Origin: Amnibacterium kyonggiense
GTDB taxonomy: Bacteria; Actinomycetota; Actinomycetes; Actinomycetales; Microbacteriaceae
DNA: 64,000 nt
NCBI RefSeq assembly: GCF_004364555.1
Contig: NZ_SOAM01000003.1
Span: 62,001-126,000, forward strand
Direction of reading: 5' to 3'
The position numbers and the translations under genes were made by a program. Shown here one piece after another: positions 8,555-17,439 of this stretch. A model generated the notes under the pieces. The model was not told the DNA's origin. It did no database searches and was given only the letters and a program-made list of their open reading frames with translations. Numbering within the stretch: the stretch's first letter is position 1; each line of letters begins with the position of its first letter.

Positions 8555-9900
8555 CGGAGGATCCGCACGGGGTGCTCGACGAGGTCGGTGAACGCCGCGA
8601 GCCACTGCGCGGCGAGCGCCCCGTCGATGACGCGGTGGTCCGCGGAGAGGGTGACCGTCATCACCGTCGCGATCGCGAGGGCGCCGTCCTCGACGACCGG
8701 CCGCTCGGACGCGGCGCCGACGGCGAGGATCGCCGACTGCGGCGGGTTGATGATCGCGGAGAACTCCTTGACGCCGTACATGCCGAGGTTGGAGATGGAG
8801 AACGCCCCGCCCTCCAGCTCGTCCTGCTTCAGCCGGCCGCGCCGCGCCCGGTCGACGAGGTCGGCGGACGCCGCCGCCACGTCGCCGATGGACCGGCGCT
8901 CGACGCCCCGCAGCACGGGGGTGACGAGGCCGCCGTCGATCGCCACGGCGATCGCGACGTCGACGGACGAGTAGCGGCGGATCGACGTCTCGGCCCAGGT
9001 CGCGTTCGCGTCCGGCACCCGGAGGAACGCGCCCGCCGCGGCCTTGACCAGCAGGTCGTTCACGGACACCTTGGGGCCGCCGCCCGCGTTCAGCTCGGAC
9101 CGGAGGTCGAGCAGGGCGCCCATCCGGACGTCCGCGACGACGTAGAAGTGCGGGACCGTCGACTTGCTCTCCGTGAGCCGCCGCGCGATCGCGCGGCGCA
9201 TCCCGGTCAGCGGCACCTCCTCGACGTCCGCGCCGGCGGGCGCCGACGGCGCGGGGGCCGGTGCGGGTGCCGGTGCGGCGGCGCGGGGCGCCTCCCTCGG
9301 CTCGGCGAGGAACCGTTCGAGGTCGCGGCGCACGATGCGCCCGTCGGGGCCGGTGCCCTGCAGCGCGTCGAGGTCGACGCCGTGCTCCTTCGCGAGGCGG
9401 CGGACGATCGGGCTCGTGAACCGGCGACCGCCGGTCGGCTGCGCCGCCTCCGCACCGCCGTCGGACCGCAGCTCGGTCGGGGCGCCCGCGACCGGCGAGG
9501 GCGCCGCCTCGGGCGCGGTCTCCGGCTCCGGTGCACTCGCCTGCTCCGGCGTCGCGGCCTGCTCGGCGGCGACGGGTGGCGTCGAGGAGGACGCGGTGCC
9601 GGCCGCGGGTGCGGCCTCCTCGGCCCCGCCCGGCGCCGGGGAGGCCGCATCGGCGGACTCGCCGGGAGCTCCGATCACGGCGATCGGCTCGCCGACCGCG
9701 ACGCTCGCGCCCTCGGCGACGAGCAGCTCGAGGACCGTGCCCTCGATCTCGGCCTGGTACTCGACGACGGCCTTCTCCGTCTCCACCTCGGCGAGCGGGG
9801 CGCCGACGGCGACCGTCTGCCCCTTCTGCACGAGCCAGCTGGCGATCGCCGCCTCGGTGACGTTCGCGAGGACCTCCGGCATGCGGACGACGGAGGCCAT
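8551..9900 (-). CDS. Dihydrolipoamide acyltransferase (E2) of a 2-oxoacid/acetoin dehydrogenase complex
   Basis: The 449-residue E2 has an N-terminal lipoyl domain with the lipoylated lysine in EVETEKAVVEY (about residue 43). An Ala/Pro/Glu-rich linker follows, then a peripheral-subunit-binding domain (SPIVRRLAKEHGVDLDALQGTGPDGRI), a second Ala-Pro linker and the catalytic acyltransferase domain ending in SADHRVIDGA (His and Asp of the active site). It transfers the acyl group from E1 to CoA. It overlaps E1 by one base (TGATG). No E3 is present in the window, so the housekeeping dihydrolipoamide dehydrogenase must serve. Confidence 0.93.
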   Translation of the reverse strand: MASVVRMPEVLANVTEAAIASWLVQKGQTVAVGAPLAEVETEKAVVEYQAEIEGTVLELLVAEGASVAVGEPIAVIGAPGESADAASPAPGGAEEAAPAAGTASSSTPPVAAEQAATPEQASAPEPETAPEAAPSPVAGAPTELRSDGGAEAAQPTGGRRFTSPIVRRLAKEHGVDLDALQGTGPDGRIVRRDLERFLAEPREAPRAAAPAPAPAPAPSAPAGADVEEVPLTGMRRAIARRLTESKSTVPHFYVVADVRMGALLDLRSELNAGGGPKVSVNDLLVKAAAGAFLRVPDANATWAETSIRRYSSVDVAIAVAIDGGLVTPVLRGVERRSIGDVAAASADLVDRARRGRLKQDELEGGAFSISNLGMYGVKEFSAIINPPQSAILAVGAASERPVVEDGALAIATVMTVTLSADHRVIDGALAAQWLAAFTDLVEHPVRILR

Positions 9901-12083
9901 CAGCGCTGCCCCATCCCGGCCACGACGCGCTCGAGACCCGCGACGACCTCCTCGGTGCGCGCGATCGCCGCGCGCTCCAGGACCTTCGAGATGCTCGGGC
10001 TGGCCTCGCTGCCCGTGACCCGCTGCACGGGCTGATCGAGCCAGTCGAAGTAGCGGCGCTGGATCTCGTCCGCGAGCCAGCCGCCGTAGGAGGTGCCCTG
10101 CGCCCCCTGCTCGACGATGAGCACCGCGTTCGTCTTCCTGATGCTCTCGCCGATGGTGTCCCAGTCGATCGAGGCGCGGTCGAGCCACCGGAGGTCGACG
10201 ACCTCGGCGTCGACGCCGGTCTGCTCCACGGCCTCGAGCGAGTGCCGCACCATCGACAGGTAGCTGAGGACGGTGACGTCCTCGCCCGCGCGGCGGATCG
10301 CCGCCTTCCCGAGCGGGAGGCGGTAGTCGAGGTCGGTCGGCGTCTGCTCGGTCAGCGGGTACAGGTCGATGTGCTCGATCACGAGCACCGGGTCCTGCAG
10401 GTCGAGCGCCGTGTTCATGAGCCCGATGTAGTCCGCGGCGGTCGACGGGGCGACGACCCGCCACCCGACGCTCGTCGCGAAGACGCCCGCCGGGTCCATG
10501 AGGTGCTGGGAGCCGTAGCCGGAGCCCATCGCGACCTTCGTGCGCAGCACGAGCGGCACCGGGTTCTCGCCGCCGAACATGTGGCGCGCCTTCCCGATCT
10601 GGTTGAAGACCTGGTCGGCCGCGACCCAGAGGAAGTCCGGATACATGAACTCGACGACGGGGCGGAAGCGCCCGTCGAGCGCCATGCCCCCGCCGAGGCC
10701 GACGAACGCGTTCTCGCTGATCGGCGTGCCGAGCACCCGGTCGGGGAAGTCCTTCGCGAGCCCCTTCGTGGCGCCGTTCGTGCCGCCGTTCAGGCGGTGG
10801 ACGTCCTCGCCGAGCACGACGATCCGGTCGTCCTGCTCCATTCGGTGGTGCATCACGCCGGCGACCGAGTCGACGAAGCGACCCGTCCTCGTCTCCCCCT
10901 CGTACTCGAGCGGCTCGAGGGTCGGGACGCCGTCGAGCTCGCTCGCGTCGCCGCGGATGCCGACGTCGACGAACGCGGGGTCGGGCCAGAGGTCCGGGCG
11001 GATCCGCCGCTTGCCGTCCTGCTCGGGGTCCGGCTCGACGAGCCGGGACGCGACGTCGCGCATCGCCTGCACGGCCTGCTCGCGCGCGGCGTCGGCCTGC
11101 GCCTGGGACAGGATCCCGAGCTCGAGCAGCTCCCGGGTCGTGCGCGCGATCGGGTCGCGGTCGCGCCAGGTCTGCTCCTCGTCCTTCGAGCGGTAGCCGA
11201 AGGCGCTGCCCGGGTAGGGGCCGTTCTGGTGGAAGAACCGGTAGACCTCGGCCTCGATGACGGCGGGGCCGTCCCCCGCGCGCATGCGGGCGGCCGCCTC
11301 CTCCGTCGCGAGGTGCACCGCAAGCGGGTCCATCCCGTCCACCTGCCAGGCCGGGATGCCGAAGCCGGGCCCGCGGCCGGACAGCCGCGGCTCGCCCGTC
11401 ACCTCGTGCACCTCCGTCGAGACCGCGTAGAGGTTGTTCTCGATGAAGAAGCCGAACGGGAGGTGCCACGCGGCGGCGAGGTTCATCGTCTCGAGGACCG
11501 ACCCGATGTTCACGGCGCCGTCCCCGAAGTAGCTGATCGTGAGGTCGCTCGTGCCCGCGTGGCGCTGCGCCCACGCGTTCCCGGCGCCCATCGGGACGCC
11601 GCCGCCGACGATCGCGTTCGTGCCGAGCGCGCCCGCCTCGAACCACTGGAGGTGCATGGAGCCGCCCCGGCCGCGGCAGTAGCCCTGCGCGAGGCCGAGG
11701 ATCTCGGCGAGCGTGCGCTGCAGCACCGTGTCGACCTCGCCGGAGACGATCGCGTCGACGTCGAAGCGGCCCTGCGTCACGTGGGTGAGGGCCTTCGCGA
11801 GGAACTGGTGGTGCCCGCGGTGGGACCCGTTCACGCCGTCGGCGGAGCGGAGGCCGATGATCGAGCCGACCGCGCCGCCCTCCTGGCCGATGCTCGAGTG
11901 CGCGGGGCCGTGGACGAGGCCCTCGCCCGCGAGCTCGAGCACGGTTTCCTCGAACGCCCGGATGAGGTGCAGCTCGGCGAGCATGCCGGTCAGCAGGGCC
12001 GGGTCGGCCGCCTTCCAGTCCTCGGGCGTGGTCTCGAGCCGGACCCACTCAGCAGCGGGGTCGAGACGGGATCGGTTCGGCAT
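9900..12083 (-). CDS. Fused E1 alpha-beta thiamine-diphosphate dehydrogenase
   Basis: At 727 residues this protein joins the two E1 subunits. The alpha half (about 1-360) carries the ThDP motif GDGAVNIGSVLE ending in IENN, and the beta half (about 390-727) has GEDVHRLNGG, ISENAFVGLGGGMAL and the transketolase C-terminal domain. Such fusions occur in branched-chain 2-oxoacid and acetoin-type dehydrogenases. The substrate is a 2-oxo acid or an acyloin. The start at 12083 has GGAGAAGAGGG upstream. It is the first gene of the operon E1-E2-hydroxyacid dehydrogenase, with an operator cluster upstream shared with a divergent VOC-GntR-ALDH operon. Confidence 0.92.
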   Translation of the reverse strand: MPNRSRLDPAAEWVRLETTPEDWKAADPALLTGMLAELHLIRAFEETVLELAGEGLVHGPAHSSIGQEGGAVGSIIGLRSADGVNGSHRGHHQFLAKALTHVTQGRFDVDAIVSGEVDTVLQRTLAEILGLAQGYCRGRGGSMHLQWFEAGALGTNAIVGGGVPMGAGNAWAQRHAGTSDLTISYFGDGAVNIGSVLETMNLAAAWHLPFGFFIENNLYAVSTEVHEVTGEPRLSGRGPGFGIPAWQVDGMDPLAVHLATEEAAARMRAGDGPAVIEAEVYRFFHQNGPYPGSAFGYRSKDEEQTWRDRDPIARTTRELLELGILSQAQADAAREQAVQAMRDVASRLVEPDPEQDGKRRIRPDLWPDPAFVDVGIRGDASELDGVPTLEPLEYEGETRTGRFVDSVAGVMHHRMEQDDRIVVLGEDVHRLNGGTNGATKGLAKDFPDRVLGTPISENAFVGLGGGMALDGRFRPVVEFMYPDFLWVAADQVFNQIGKARHMFGGENPVPLVLRTKVAMGSGYGSQHLMDPAGVFATSVGWRVVAPSTAADYIGLMNTALDLQDPVLVIEHIDLYPLTEQTPTDLDYRLPLGKAAIRRAGEDVTVLSYLSMVRHSLEAVEQTGVDAEVVDLRWLDRASIDWDTIGESIRKTNAVLIVEQGAQGTSYGGWLADEIQRRYFDWLDQPVQRVTGSEASPSISKVLERAAIARTEEVVAGLERVVAGMGQR

Positions 12084-12128
12084 CGGCCCTCTTCTCCATC
12101 GACGAGGTGGACATCACGCGTCCCTCAG

Positions 12129-12180
12129 GTGTTCACTGTAGATGTACATTGGCGCCAATCTCAAGCGCCTCACTGAACAC
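12129..12180. promoter_or_regulatory. Composite operator between E1 and VOC operons (copies C and D)
   Basis: Three nested elements occur in 52 bp. The island motif GTGTTC-N9-GTACAT is at 12129-12149. A perfect 12-bp palindrome ATTGGCGCCAAT is at 12148-12159. A half-site CACTGAACAC at 12171-12180 faces the first, so TGTTCACTG and CACTGAACA form an outer inverted repeat with one mismatch. The divergent promoters of both operons must overlap it. A GntR gene is in the plus-strand operon and is the nearest candidate to bind it. Confidence 0.6.
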
Positions 12181-12241
12181 ATGGGCGGGGCGCGACGCGC
12201 GCCGCCGACCTCCCGCGGCGATGCGGAGGAAGGAGGGGGCG

Positions 12242-12769
12242 ATGGCGCTCCCCGGGCTGCGCGGCACCGACCACATCGGCTTCACCGTGCCCGACCTCGA
12301 CGAGGCCGACCGGTTCCTCGTGGACGTGCTCGGCTGCGTGCGCGTCTACTCCCTCGGCCCCTTCGTGCACGAGGACGACGACTGGATGGCCGAGCACCTC
12401 GGCGTCCACCCGCGCACGGTCATGCGGCGACTCCACTTCTACCGCTGCGCCAACGGCGCAAACTTCGAGGTCTTCCAGTACGAGGCCGCGGACGGGCAGC
12501 GCCCCCAGCCCCGCAACAGCGACCTCGGCGGCCACCACCTCGCCTTCTACGTCGACGACCTCGACGAGGCCGTCGCGTACCTCCGGCACGAGGGCGTCGA
12601 GGTGATGGGCGAGCCGACCGCCAGCTCCAGCGCGAGCACCGGTCAGCGCTGGGTGTACTTCCGCAGCCCCTGGGGCATGCAGTTCGAGCTCGTCTCGTAC
12701 CCGCACGGCAAGGCCTACGAGCAGGACGCCCAGGTGCTGCTCTGGCACCCGGCGCGGCCGGCGGAATGA
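12242..12769 (+). CDS. VOC (glyoxalase/dioxygenase-superfamily) protein
   Basis: The 175-residue protein has two beta-alpha-beta-beta-beta modules. Candidate metal ligands are His in GTDHIGFTV, Glu in FEVFQYE, His in GGHHLAFYV and Glu in MQFELVSY, the usual H/E/H/E spacing. Glyoxalase, dioxygenase, epimerase or isomerase activity is possible. The start at 12242 lies behind GGAGGAAGGAGGGGG. Its stop overlaps the GntR start by ATGA, making a VOC-GntR-ALDH operon. Confidence 0.8.
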   Translation: MALPGLRGTDHIGFTVPDLDEADRFLVDVLGCVRVYSLGPFVHEDDDWMAEHLGVHPRTVMRRLHFYRCANGANFEVFQYEAADGQRPQPRNSDLGGHHLAFYVDDLDEAVAYLRHEGVEVMGEPTASSSASTGQRWVYFRSPWGMQFELVSYPHGKAYEQDAQVLLWHPARPAE

Positions 12770-13470
12770 CCGACGCGCCGGAGCGGGCCGTCGCCTCGAG
12801 GGACGGCGGCGCCGGGGCGCGCCTCGCCGACGAGCTGCGCGCCCGGATCCTCCGCGGCGAGCTGGTCCCGCGGGAGCGCATCCGGCAGGAGTCGCTCGCC
12901 GCGTCGCTGGGGGCGAGCCGCGCGCTCGTCCGGGAGGCGCTCCGCATCCTCGAGGCCGACGGGCTGATCACCACGGTGCCGAACACCGGCTCCTGGGTCT
13001 CCGCGCTGAGCCGCGCGGAGTGCGAGGAGGTCTACGAGATCCGCGAGCGGCTCGAGCCGCTCCTGCTCCGGCGGAGCCTGCCGGGCCTCGGCCCGGCGCG
13101 GATCGCGCGCCTGGCGGACCTCGCCGAGCGGATCCGCGACGTCCGCGACGTCGAGCAGTTCCTCCGGCTCGACCGGGAGCTGCACCTCCTGTCCTACGAG
13201 GGCGCCGAGACGGCCGTGCTCGGGGACACCGTGCACCGCCTCTGGAACACGACGCAGCACTACCGCCGCGCGTTCTCGCTGCTGCTCGACGCCGACGACC
13301 TCCGAACGCTGCACGAGGAGCACCACATGCTCGTGAAGGCGATCCGCGACGGCGACGCCGACGGCGCGGAGCGCGTGCTCGCCGGGCACATCCGCCGCAC
13401 GCGCCTGCAGCTCGCCCACCACCCCGACGTGTTCGACGACGAACCGACCGACCAGAGGAGCACCCCGTGA
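12766..13470 (+). CDS. GntR-family regulator (FadR/FCD subfamily)
   Basis: The protein has 234 residues. An N-terminal winged HTH (LADELRARILRGELVPRERIRQESLAASLGASRALVREALRILEADGLI) is followed by an all-helical FCD domain with the metal-type pattern DRELHLL and later HHMLVKAIRDGD and HIRRTR. FCD regulators sense small organic acids. It overlaps both neighbours by 4 bp. As a regulator cotranscribed with pathway enzymes it is a strong candidate for binding the repeated TGTTC-N9-GAACA motif. Confidence 0.9.
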   Translation: MTDAPERAVASRDGGAGARLADELRARILRGELVPRERIRQESLAASLGASRALVREALRILEADGLITTVPNTGSWVSALSRAECEEVYEIRERLEPLLLRRSLPGLGPARIARLADLAERIRDVRDVEQFLRLDRELHLLSYEGAETAVLGDTVHRLWNTTQHYRRAFSLLLDADDLRTLHEEHHMLVKAIRDGDADGAERVLAGHIRRTRLQLAHHPDVFDDEPTDQRSTP

Positions 13471-14915
13471 CCATCACCGCACCGCCCGCCGCCGTCTTCC
13501 GCGACCTCCACATCGGCGGGGAGTGGCGCCCCGGATCGGGCGGCGGGCGGTTCCCCGTCCTCGACCCGTCCGACGGCTCGACCATCGCGGAGTTCGCGAT
13601 CGCGACCGAGGAGGACTGCGACGCGGCGGTGGCGGCGGCCGCCGCCGCGCTGCCCGCGTGGAGCGCGACCGCGCCGCGGGTCCGCAGCGAGATCCTCCGC
13701 CGCGCGTGGGAGATCCTCACCGCGGAGTCCGACGTGCTCGCCGAGCTGATGGTGCGCGAGAACGGCAAGTCCTGGGCCGACGCGAAGGCGGAGGCGGGCT
13801 ACGCGACCGAGTTCTTCCGCTGGTTCGCGGAGGAGGCCGTGCGCATCCCCGGCGACTGGCGCCTCTCCCCCGCCGGCGACAAGCGGATCGTCGTCACGCA
13901 CCGGCCGATCGGCGTCTCGCTGCTCATCACGCCCTGGAACTTCCCCGCCGCGATGGCGACGCGCAAGCTCGCGCCCGCGCTCGCCGCGGGCTGCACGACC
14001 GTCCTGAAGCCGGCGCGCGAGACGCCGCTGACCGCCGCGTACCTCGTCGACGCGCTGCAGCGCGCCGGGGTGCCGGACGGGGTCGTGAACCTCGTGACGC
14101 CCGTCCCGACCGGACCGGCGGTCGCGCGCATGCTCGCCGCGGAGCCGGTGCGGAAGCTCTCCTTCACGGGCTCGACCGAGGTGGGGCGCGAGCTGCTCAA
14201 GGCGTGCGCCGACCGGATCGTCAACACGTCGATGGAGCTCGGCGGCAACGCGCCGCTCATCGTCCTGCCCGGCGCCGACCTCGATCAGGCGGTCGAGGGC
14301 GCGTTCCTCGCGAAGATGCGGAACGGCGGCTCCGCCTGCACGTCCGCGAACCGCTTCTACGTCCACGACTCGCTGCACGACGCGTTCGTCGAGCGGATGG
14401 CCGCGCGGCTCGAGGCGATGCGCACGGGACCGGGCCTCGACCGCGGGAACGAGCTCGGCGCGCTCGTCTCGGTCGGCGAGCGCGACAAGGTCGCCGGCCT
14501 CGTCGACACCGCGACGGCGGAGGGCGCGGCCGTCCGCGTCGGCGGCACCGCCTCCGAGCACGGCGCCTTCTACGCCCCGACGCTGCTCACCGGCGTCGCG
14601 CACGGCAGCACGATCAACACGACGGAGATCTTCGGCCCGGTCACCGCGGTCGTGCGGTTCTCCGACGTGGACGAGGTCGTCGCGCAGGCGAACGACTCCG
14701 AGTACGGCCTGATCGCCTACGTGTTCGGCGAGGAGCGCGCCGCCATGCAGGTCGCGACCCGGCTCGACGTGGGGATGGTCGCGGTCAACCGCGGCGTCGT
14801 CTCGGACCCGGCCGCGCCGTTCGGCGGCACGAAGCAGAGCGGCCTCGGCCGCGAGGGCGCGGACGAGGGCATCCTCGAGTTCCTCGAGACGCAGTACATC
14901 GCCGTCACGGCCTGA
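13467..14915 (+). CDS. NAD(P)-dependent aldehyde dehydrogenase (succinate-semialdehyde type)
   Basis: The 482-residue protein has ALDH motifs in order: [37 protein letters not shown], catalytic Glu in MELGGNAP and catalytic Cys in GGSACTSANR. It ends with PFGGTKQSGLGREG. The GTG start overlaps the GntR stop. It resembles the GabD/semialdehyde dehydrogenase branch. In this island it could oxidise the product of the hydroxyacid dehydrogenase at 7.7-8.6 kb or of the alcohol dehydrogenases at 17-20 kb. Confidence 0.9.
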   Translation: MTITAPPAAVFRDLHIGGEWRPGSGGGRFPVLDPSDGSTIAEFAIATEEDCDAAVAAAAAALPAWSATAPRVRSEILRRAWEILTAESDVLAELMVRENGKSWADAKAEAGYATEFFRWFAEEAVRIPGDWRLSPAGDKRIVVTHRPIGVSLLITPWNFPAAMATRKLAPALAAGCTTVLKPARETPLTAAYLVDALQRAGVPDGVVNLVTPVPTGPAVARMLAAEPVRKLSFTGSTEVGRELLKACADRIVNTSMELGGNAPLIVLPGADLDQAVEGAFLAKMRNGGSACTSANRFYVHDSLHDAFVERMAARLEAMRTGPGLDRGNELGALVSVGERDKVAGLVDTATAEGAAVRVGGTASEHGAFYAPTLLTGVAHGSTINTTEIFGPVTAVVRFSDVDEVVAQANDSEYGLIAYVFGEERAAMQVATRLDVGMVAVNRGVVSDPAAPFGGTKQSGLGREGADEGILEFLETQYIAVTA

Positions 14916-14939
14916 GCCGCGCGGGCAGCGCCACCCGCC

Positions 14940-15632
14940 TCAGGCGGGCGGGTGGTGGCTGCTGCCGTGCACGAACCAGACGCCCTCGAAGACGCCGGGC
15001 CCCGGGTTCCGGTGCACGTGCGGGATGGAGCAGTCGAACCCGAACGACTCGCCCTCGCGGAGGTGGAAGACCTCCTGGCCCACGGTGACGACGAGCTCGC
15101 CCTTGAGGACGAGCGCGTACTCGTAGCCCTCGTGGGTCACCATCTCGCCGCCGGCGGACGAGGTCGCGCCCGACGCGTAGGTGACCTTCATGAAGTTCAC
15201 CGCGTGCTCCGGCGTCGCCGCGAGCCGCTCCCAGACGACGCCCTCGGCCATCGTGATCTGCGGCCGGTGGGACGGGTGCACGACCGAGACCCGGTTCGCG
15301 TACTCCGACGGGTGCCACGCGTTCACCGGGTTCATGCGGCCGGTGCCGTGCCACTCGTCGTCGGGCTGCTCCTGCTCCTCGAGGGCGAGCGCGCGCTCGT
15401 GCGCCTGCTCGTCGGCCTCGAACAGCTCGTCGACGGAGACGCCGAGCAGCCGGGCGAACGTGTAGAGCGTCCCGACCGAGGGCTGCGACTTGCCGTTCTC
15501 GATCTGCGAGACCAATGACGGGGAGACCCCGGCCTGCCTGGCCAGCTCCCGCAGCGAGAGGCCGGCCGCCTGCCGGATCTCCTTCAGCCGGAAGCCGAGG
15601 TCGCCGAGCTCGAACGCGCGGATGTCCACCAT
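14940..15632 (-). CDS. XRE-cupin transcriptional regulator
   Basis: The protein has 230 residues. The N-terminal lambda-repressor HTH is RLKEIRQAAGLSLRELARQ and AGVSPSLVSQIENGKSQPS (residues about 13-55), and a C-terminal cupin_2 domain (VTHEGYEYALVLKGEL...REGESFGFDCSIPHVHRNPG) would sense a small ligand. The central segment is unusually long and holds two extra conserved-looking blocks. I chose the ATG at 15632. The frame is open to 15722 with no better start. It is convergent with the ALDH gene and divergent from the second VOC operon. It is the second candidate regulator of the island. Confidence 0.85.
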   Translation of the reverse strand: MVDIRAFELGDLGFRLKEIRQAAGLSLRELARQAGVSPSLVSQIENGKSQPSVGTLYTFARLLGVSVDELFEADEQAHERALALEEQEQPDDEWHGTGRMNPVNAWHPSEYANRVSVVHPSHRPQITMAEGVVWERLAATPEHAVNFMKVTYASGATSSAGGEMVTHEGYEYALVLKGELVVTVGQEVFHLREGESFGFDCSIPHVHRNPGPGVFEGVWFVHGSSHHPPA

Positions 15633-15744
15633 GTCGGCGCCCGTCTCCCTTCCTCGCTTCGCCGCCCTCCGCGGTCCGCGGCGGCTCGGTCGGACGATGC
15701 GGGATGCGCTCAATGTACACATGGCCCGGCGCTGCCGAGTGCTA

Positions 15745-15765
15745 CTGTTCAGTGACAGCAGACAG
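15745..15765. promoter_or_regulatory. Island operator copy E
   Basis: The site is CTGTTC-N9-AGACAG with spacer AGTGACAGC, 25 bp upstream of the second VOC gene. The left half and spacer follow the consensus, and the right half is degenerate. A further TGTACA at 15714-15719, nearer the XRE-cupin gene, resembles the half-sites at 12144 and 26913. Confidence 0.45.
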
Positions 15766-15790
15766 TCGGATCATACGAGGAAGTGTGCCG

Positions 15791-16315
15791 ATGACCATTC
15801 GCGGGATCCACCACACCGGGATCATCGTCAGCGACCTGGACCGGTCGATCGAGTTCTACCACGGGCTCCTCGGCTTCCCGTTCCAGAGCGAGCCGAGCCC
15901 CTGGTTCGACGGCGACGAGCTCGCCCAGGGCGTCGGCGTGCCCGGCGCCCGGCTGCGGCAGTGCTGCCTGCTCGTCGGCGACGGCGTGCTCGAGCTGCTC
16001 GAGTACGAGAACCGGGAACCGAGCGACGGCCCCGTCCACCAGAACCACCTGGGCGCGATGCACGTCGCGTTCCGGGTCGACGACGTCGCCGCCGTGCAGG
16101 CCGAGCTCGAGGCGAAGGGCGTCGAGTTTTTCTCGTCCTCGCACGTCGTCGACGACGGCGTACTCGCCGGCTGGCGCTGGGTCTACTTCCACGACCCCGA
16201 CGGCATCCCGCTCGAGCTCGTCGAGGTCGCGTACACGCGGCCCGAGGAGCGCCGGCAGGGCATCGCCGCGTACCTCGACGAACACCCCACCACCACGCAG
16301 GAGGCCGTTCGATGA
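15791..16315 (+). CDS. VOC-superfamily protein
   Basis: The 174-residue protein begins MTIRGIHHTGIIVSDLDRS and continues with LELLEYE, MHVAFRVDDV and GIPLELVEV. These give the H/E/H/E ligand pattern of metal-dependent VOC enzymes such as methylmalonyl-CoA epimerase or glyoxalase. It is not closely similar to the other VOC protein at 12.2 kb, so the two probably act on different intermediates. GAGGAAG precedes the ATG. It overlaps the reductase gene by ATGA. Confidence 0.8.
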   Translation: MTIRGIHHTGIIVSDLDRSIEFYHGLLGFPFQSEPSPWFDGDELAQGVGVPGARLRQCCLLVGDGVLELLEYENREPSDGPVHQNHLGAMHVAFRVDDVAAVQAELEAKGVEFFSSSHVVDDGVLAGWRWVYFHDPDGIPLELVEVAYTRPEERRQGIAAYLDEHPTTTQEAVR

Positions 16316-17382
16316 CGGACACCACCCCACGCCGCGCACTCGTCGTCGGCGTCACCGGCATCGTCGGCCAGAACCTGGCGGCGCTGCTCGCGGACCGCGG
16401 CTGGGAGGTCTTCGGCCTCTCGCGGAGCGGCGGCGCGCCCGACCCGCGCGTGCGGCCGGTCCGCGCGGACCTCGCCGATCCGGACGGGCTGCGCGAGGCG
16501 CTCGCCGAGGTCCGGCCCGCGTTCGTCGCGATCACCGCGTGGACCCGGATGGACACCGAGGCGGACAACATCCGCGTCAACGCCGCCGCGGTGCGGAACG
16601 TGCTCGGCGCCCTCGCGGACGCCGGCTCGGTCGAGCACGTCGCCCTGATGACGGGCCTCAAGCACTACCTCGGCCCGTTCGAGGCGTATGCGACGGGCGT
16701 CATGGCGGACACCCCGTTCCGCGAGGAGGAGCCTCGGCTGACGACGCCGAACTTCTACTACGCCCAGGAGGACGAGCTGTTCGCGGCCGCGGAGCGCGGC
16801 GGGTTCACCTGGAGCGTGCACCGCTCGCACACGGTGTTCGGGTTCGCCACGGGCAACGCGATGAACATGGTGCTGACGATCGGCGCGTACGCGGCGATCT
16901 GCAAGGAGCTCGGCCGCCCGTTCGTGTTCCCCGGATCCGCGACGCAGTGGAACTCGGTGACCGACGTGACCGACGCCGACCTGCTGTCGGAGCAGATGCT
17001 CTGGGCGTCCGAGCACGGCCGGAACGAGGCCTTCAACACGGCGAACGGCGACGTCTTCCGCTGGCGGTGGCTGTGGCCGCAGATCGCCGCCTTCTTCGAC
17101 CTCCCGTGGGAGGGTTTCGAGGGCGCGCCCCGCACGCTCGTCGAGTCGATGGCCGGCGCGGAGGACGTCTGGCGGCGCATCGCCGAGCGGCACGGCCTGG
17201 TCGAGCCGGACCTCGGCCGCGTCGCGTCGTGGTGGCACACCGACGGCGACCTCGGTCGCGACATCGAGGTGCTCACGGACATGAACAAGAGCCGGAAGGC
17301 CGGCTTCACGGCGTCGCGCGACACCCGCGACAGCTTCTTCCACTACATCGCGCGCTACCGCGAGGCGAAGATCCTCCCCTGA
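16312..17382 (+). CDS. PRISE-type NAD(P)-dependent reductase (progesterone 5-beta-reductase/iridoid synthase-like)
   Basis: The 356-residue atypical SDR starts with VVGVTGIVGQNL. The segment TTPNFYYAQEDEL matches the PRISE NFYY..ED motif, in which Tyr replaces the usual YxxxK arrangement, and LMTGLKHYLGPFE provides the motif lysine. PRISE enzymes reduce activated enone or enal double bonds. The presence of a 1,4-reductase in this island suggests an alpha,beta-unsaturated carbonyl intermediate, which is an inference. It forms a two-gene operon with the VOC gene and is followed by two strong hairpins. Confidence 0.82.
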   Translation: MTDTTPRRALVVGVTGIVGQNLAALLADRGWEVFGLSRSGGAPDPRVRPVRADLADPDGLREALAEVRPAFVAITAWTRMDTEADNIRVNAAAVRNVLGALADAGSVEHVALMTGLKHYLGPFEAYATGVMADTPFREEEPRLTTPNFYYAQEDELFAAAERGGFTWSVHRSHTVFGFATGNAMNMVLTIGAYAAICKELGRPFVFPGSATQWNSVTDVTDADLLSEQMLWASEHGRNEAFNTANGDVFRWRWLWPQIAAFFDLPWEGFEGAPRTLVESMAGAEDVWRRIAERHGLVEPDLGRVASWWHTDGDLGRDIEVLTDMNKSRKAGFTASRDTRDSFFHYIARYREAKILP

Positions 17383-17390
17383 CCGGCGGG

Positions 17391-17437
17391 GTTCACGGAT
17401 ACGGAGATCCGGTCGCCGGATCTCCGTATCCGTGAAC
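17391..17437. terminator. Bidirectional terminator, first hairpin
   Basis: A perfect 22-bp inverted repeat (17391-17412 with 17416-17437) has a 3-nt TCG loop. It starts 9 bp after the PRISE stop codon, at a convergent junction. The stem is unusually long for a terminator. Confidence 0.8.
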
Positions 17438-17439
17438 GG

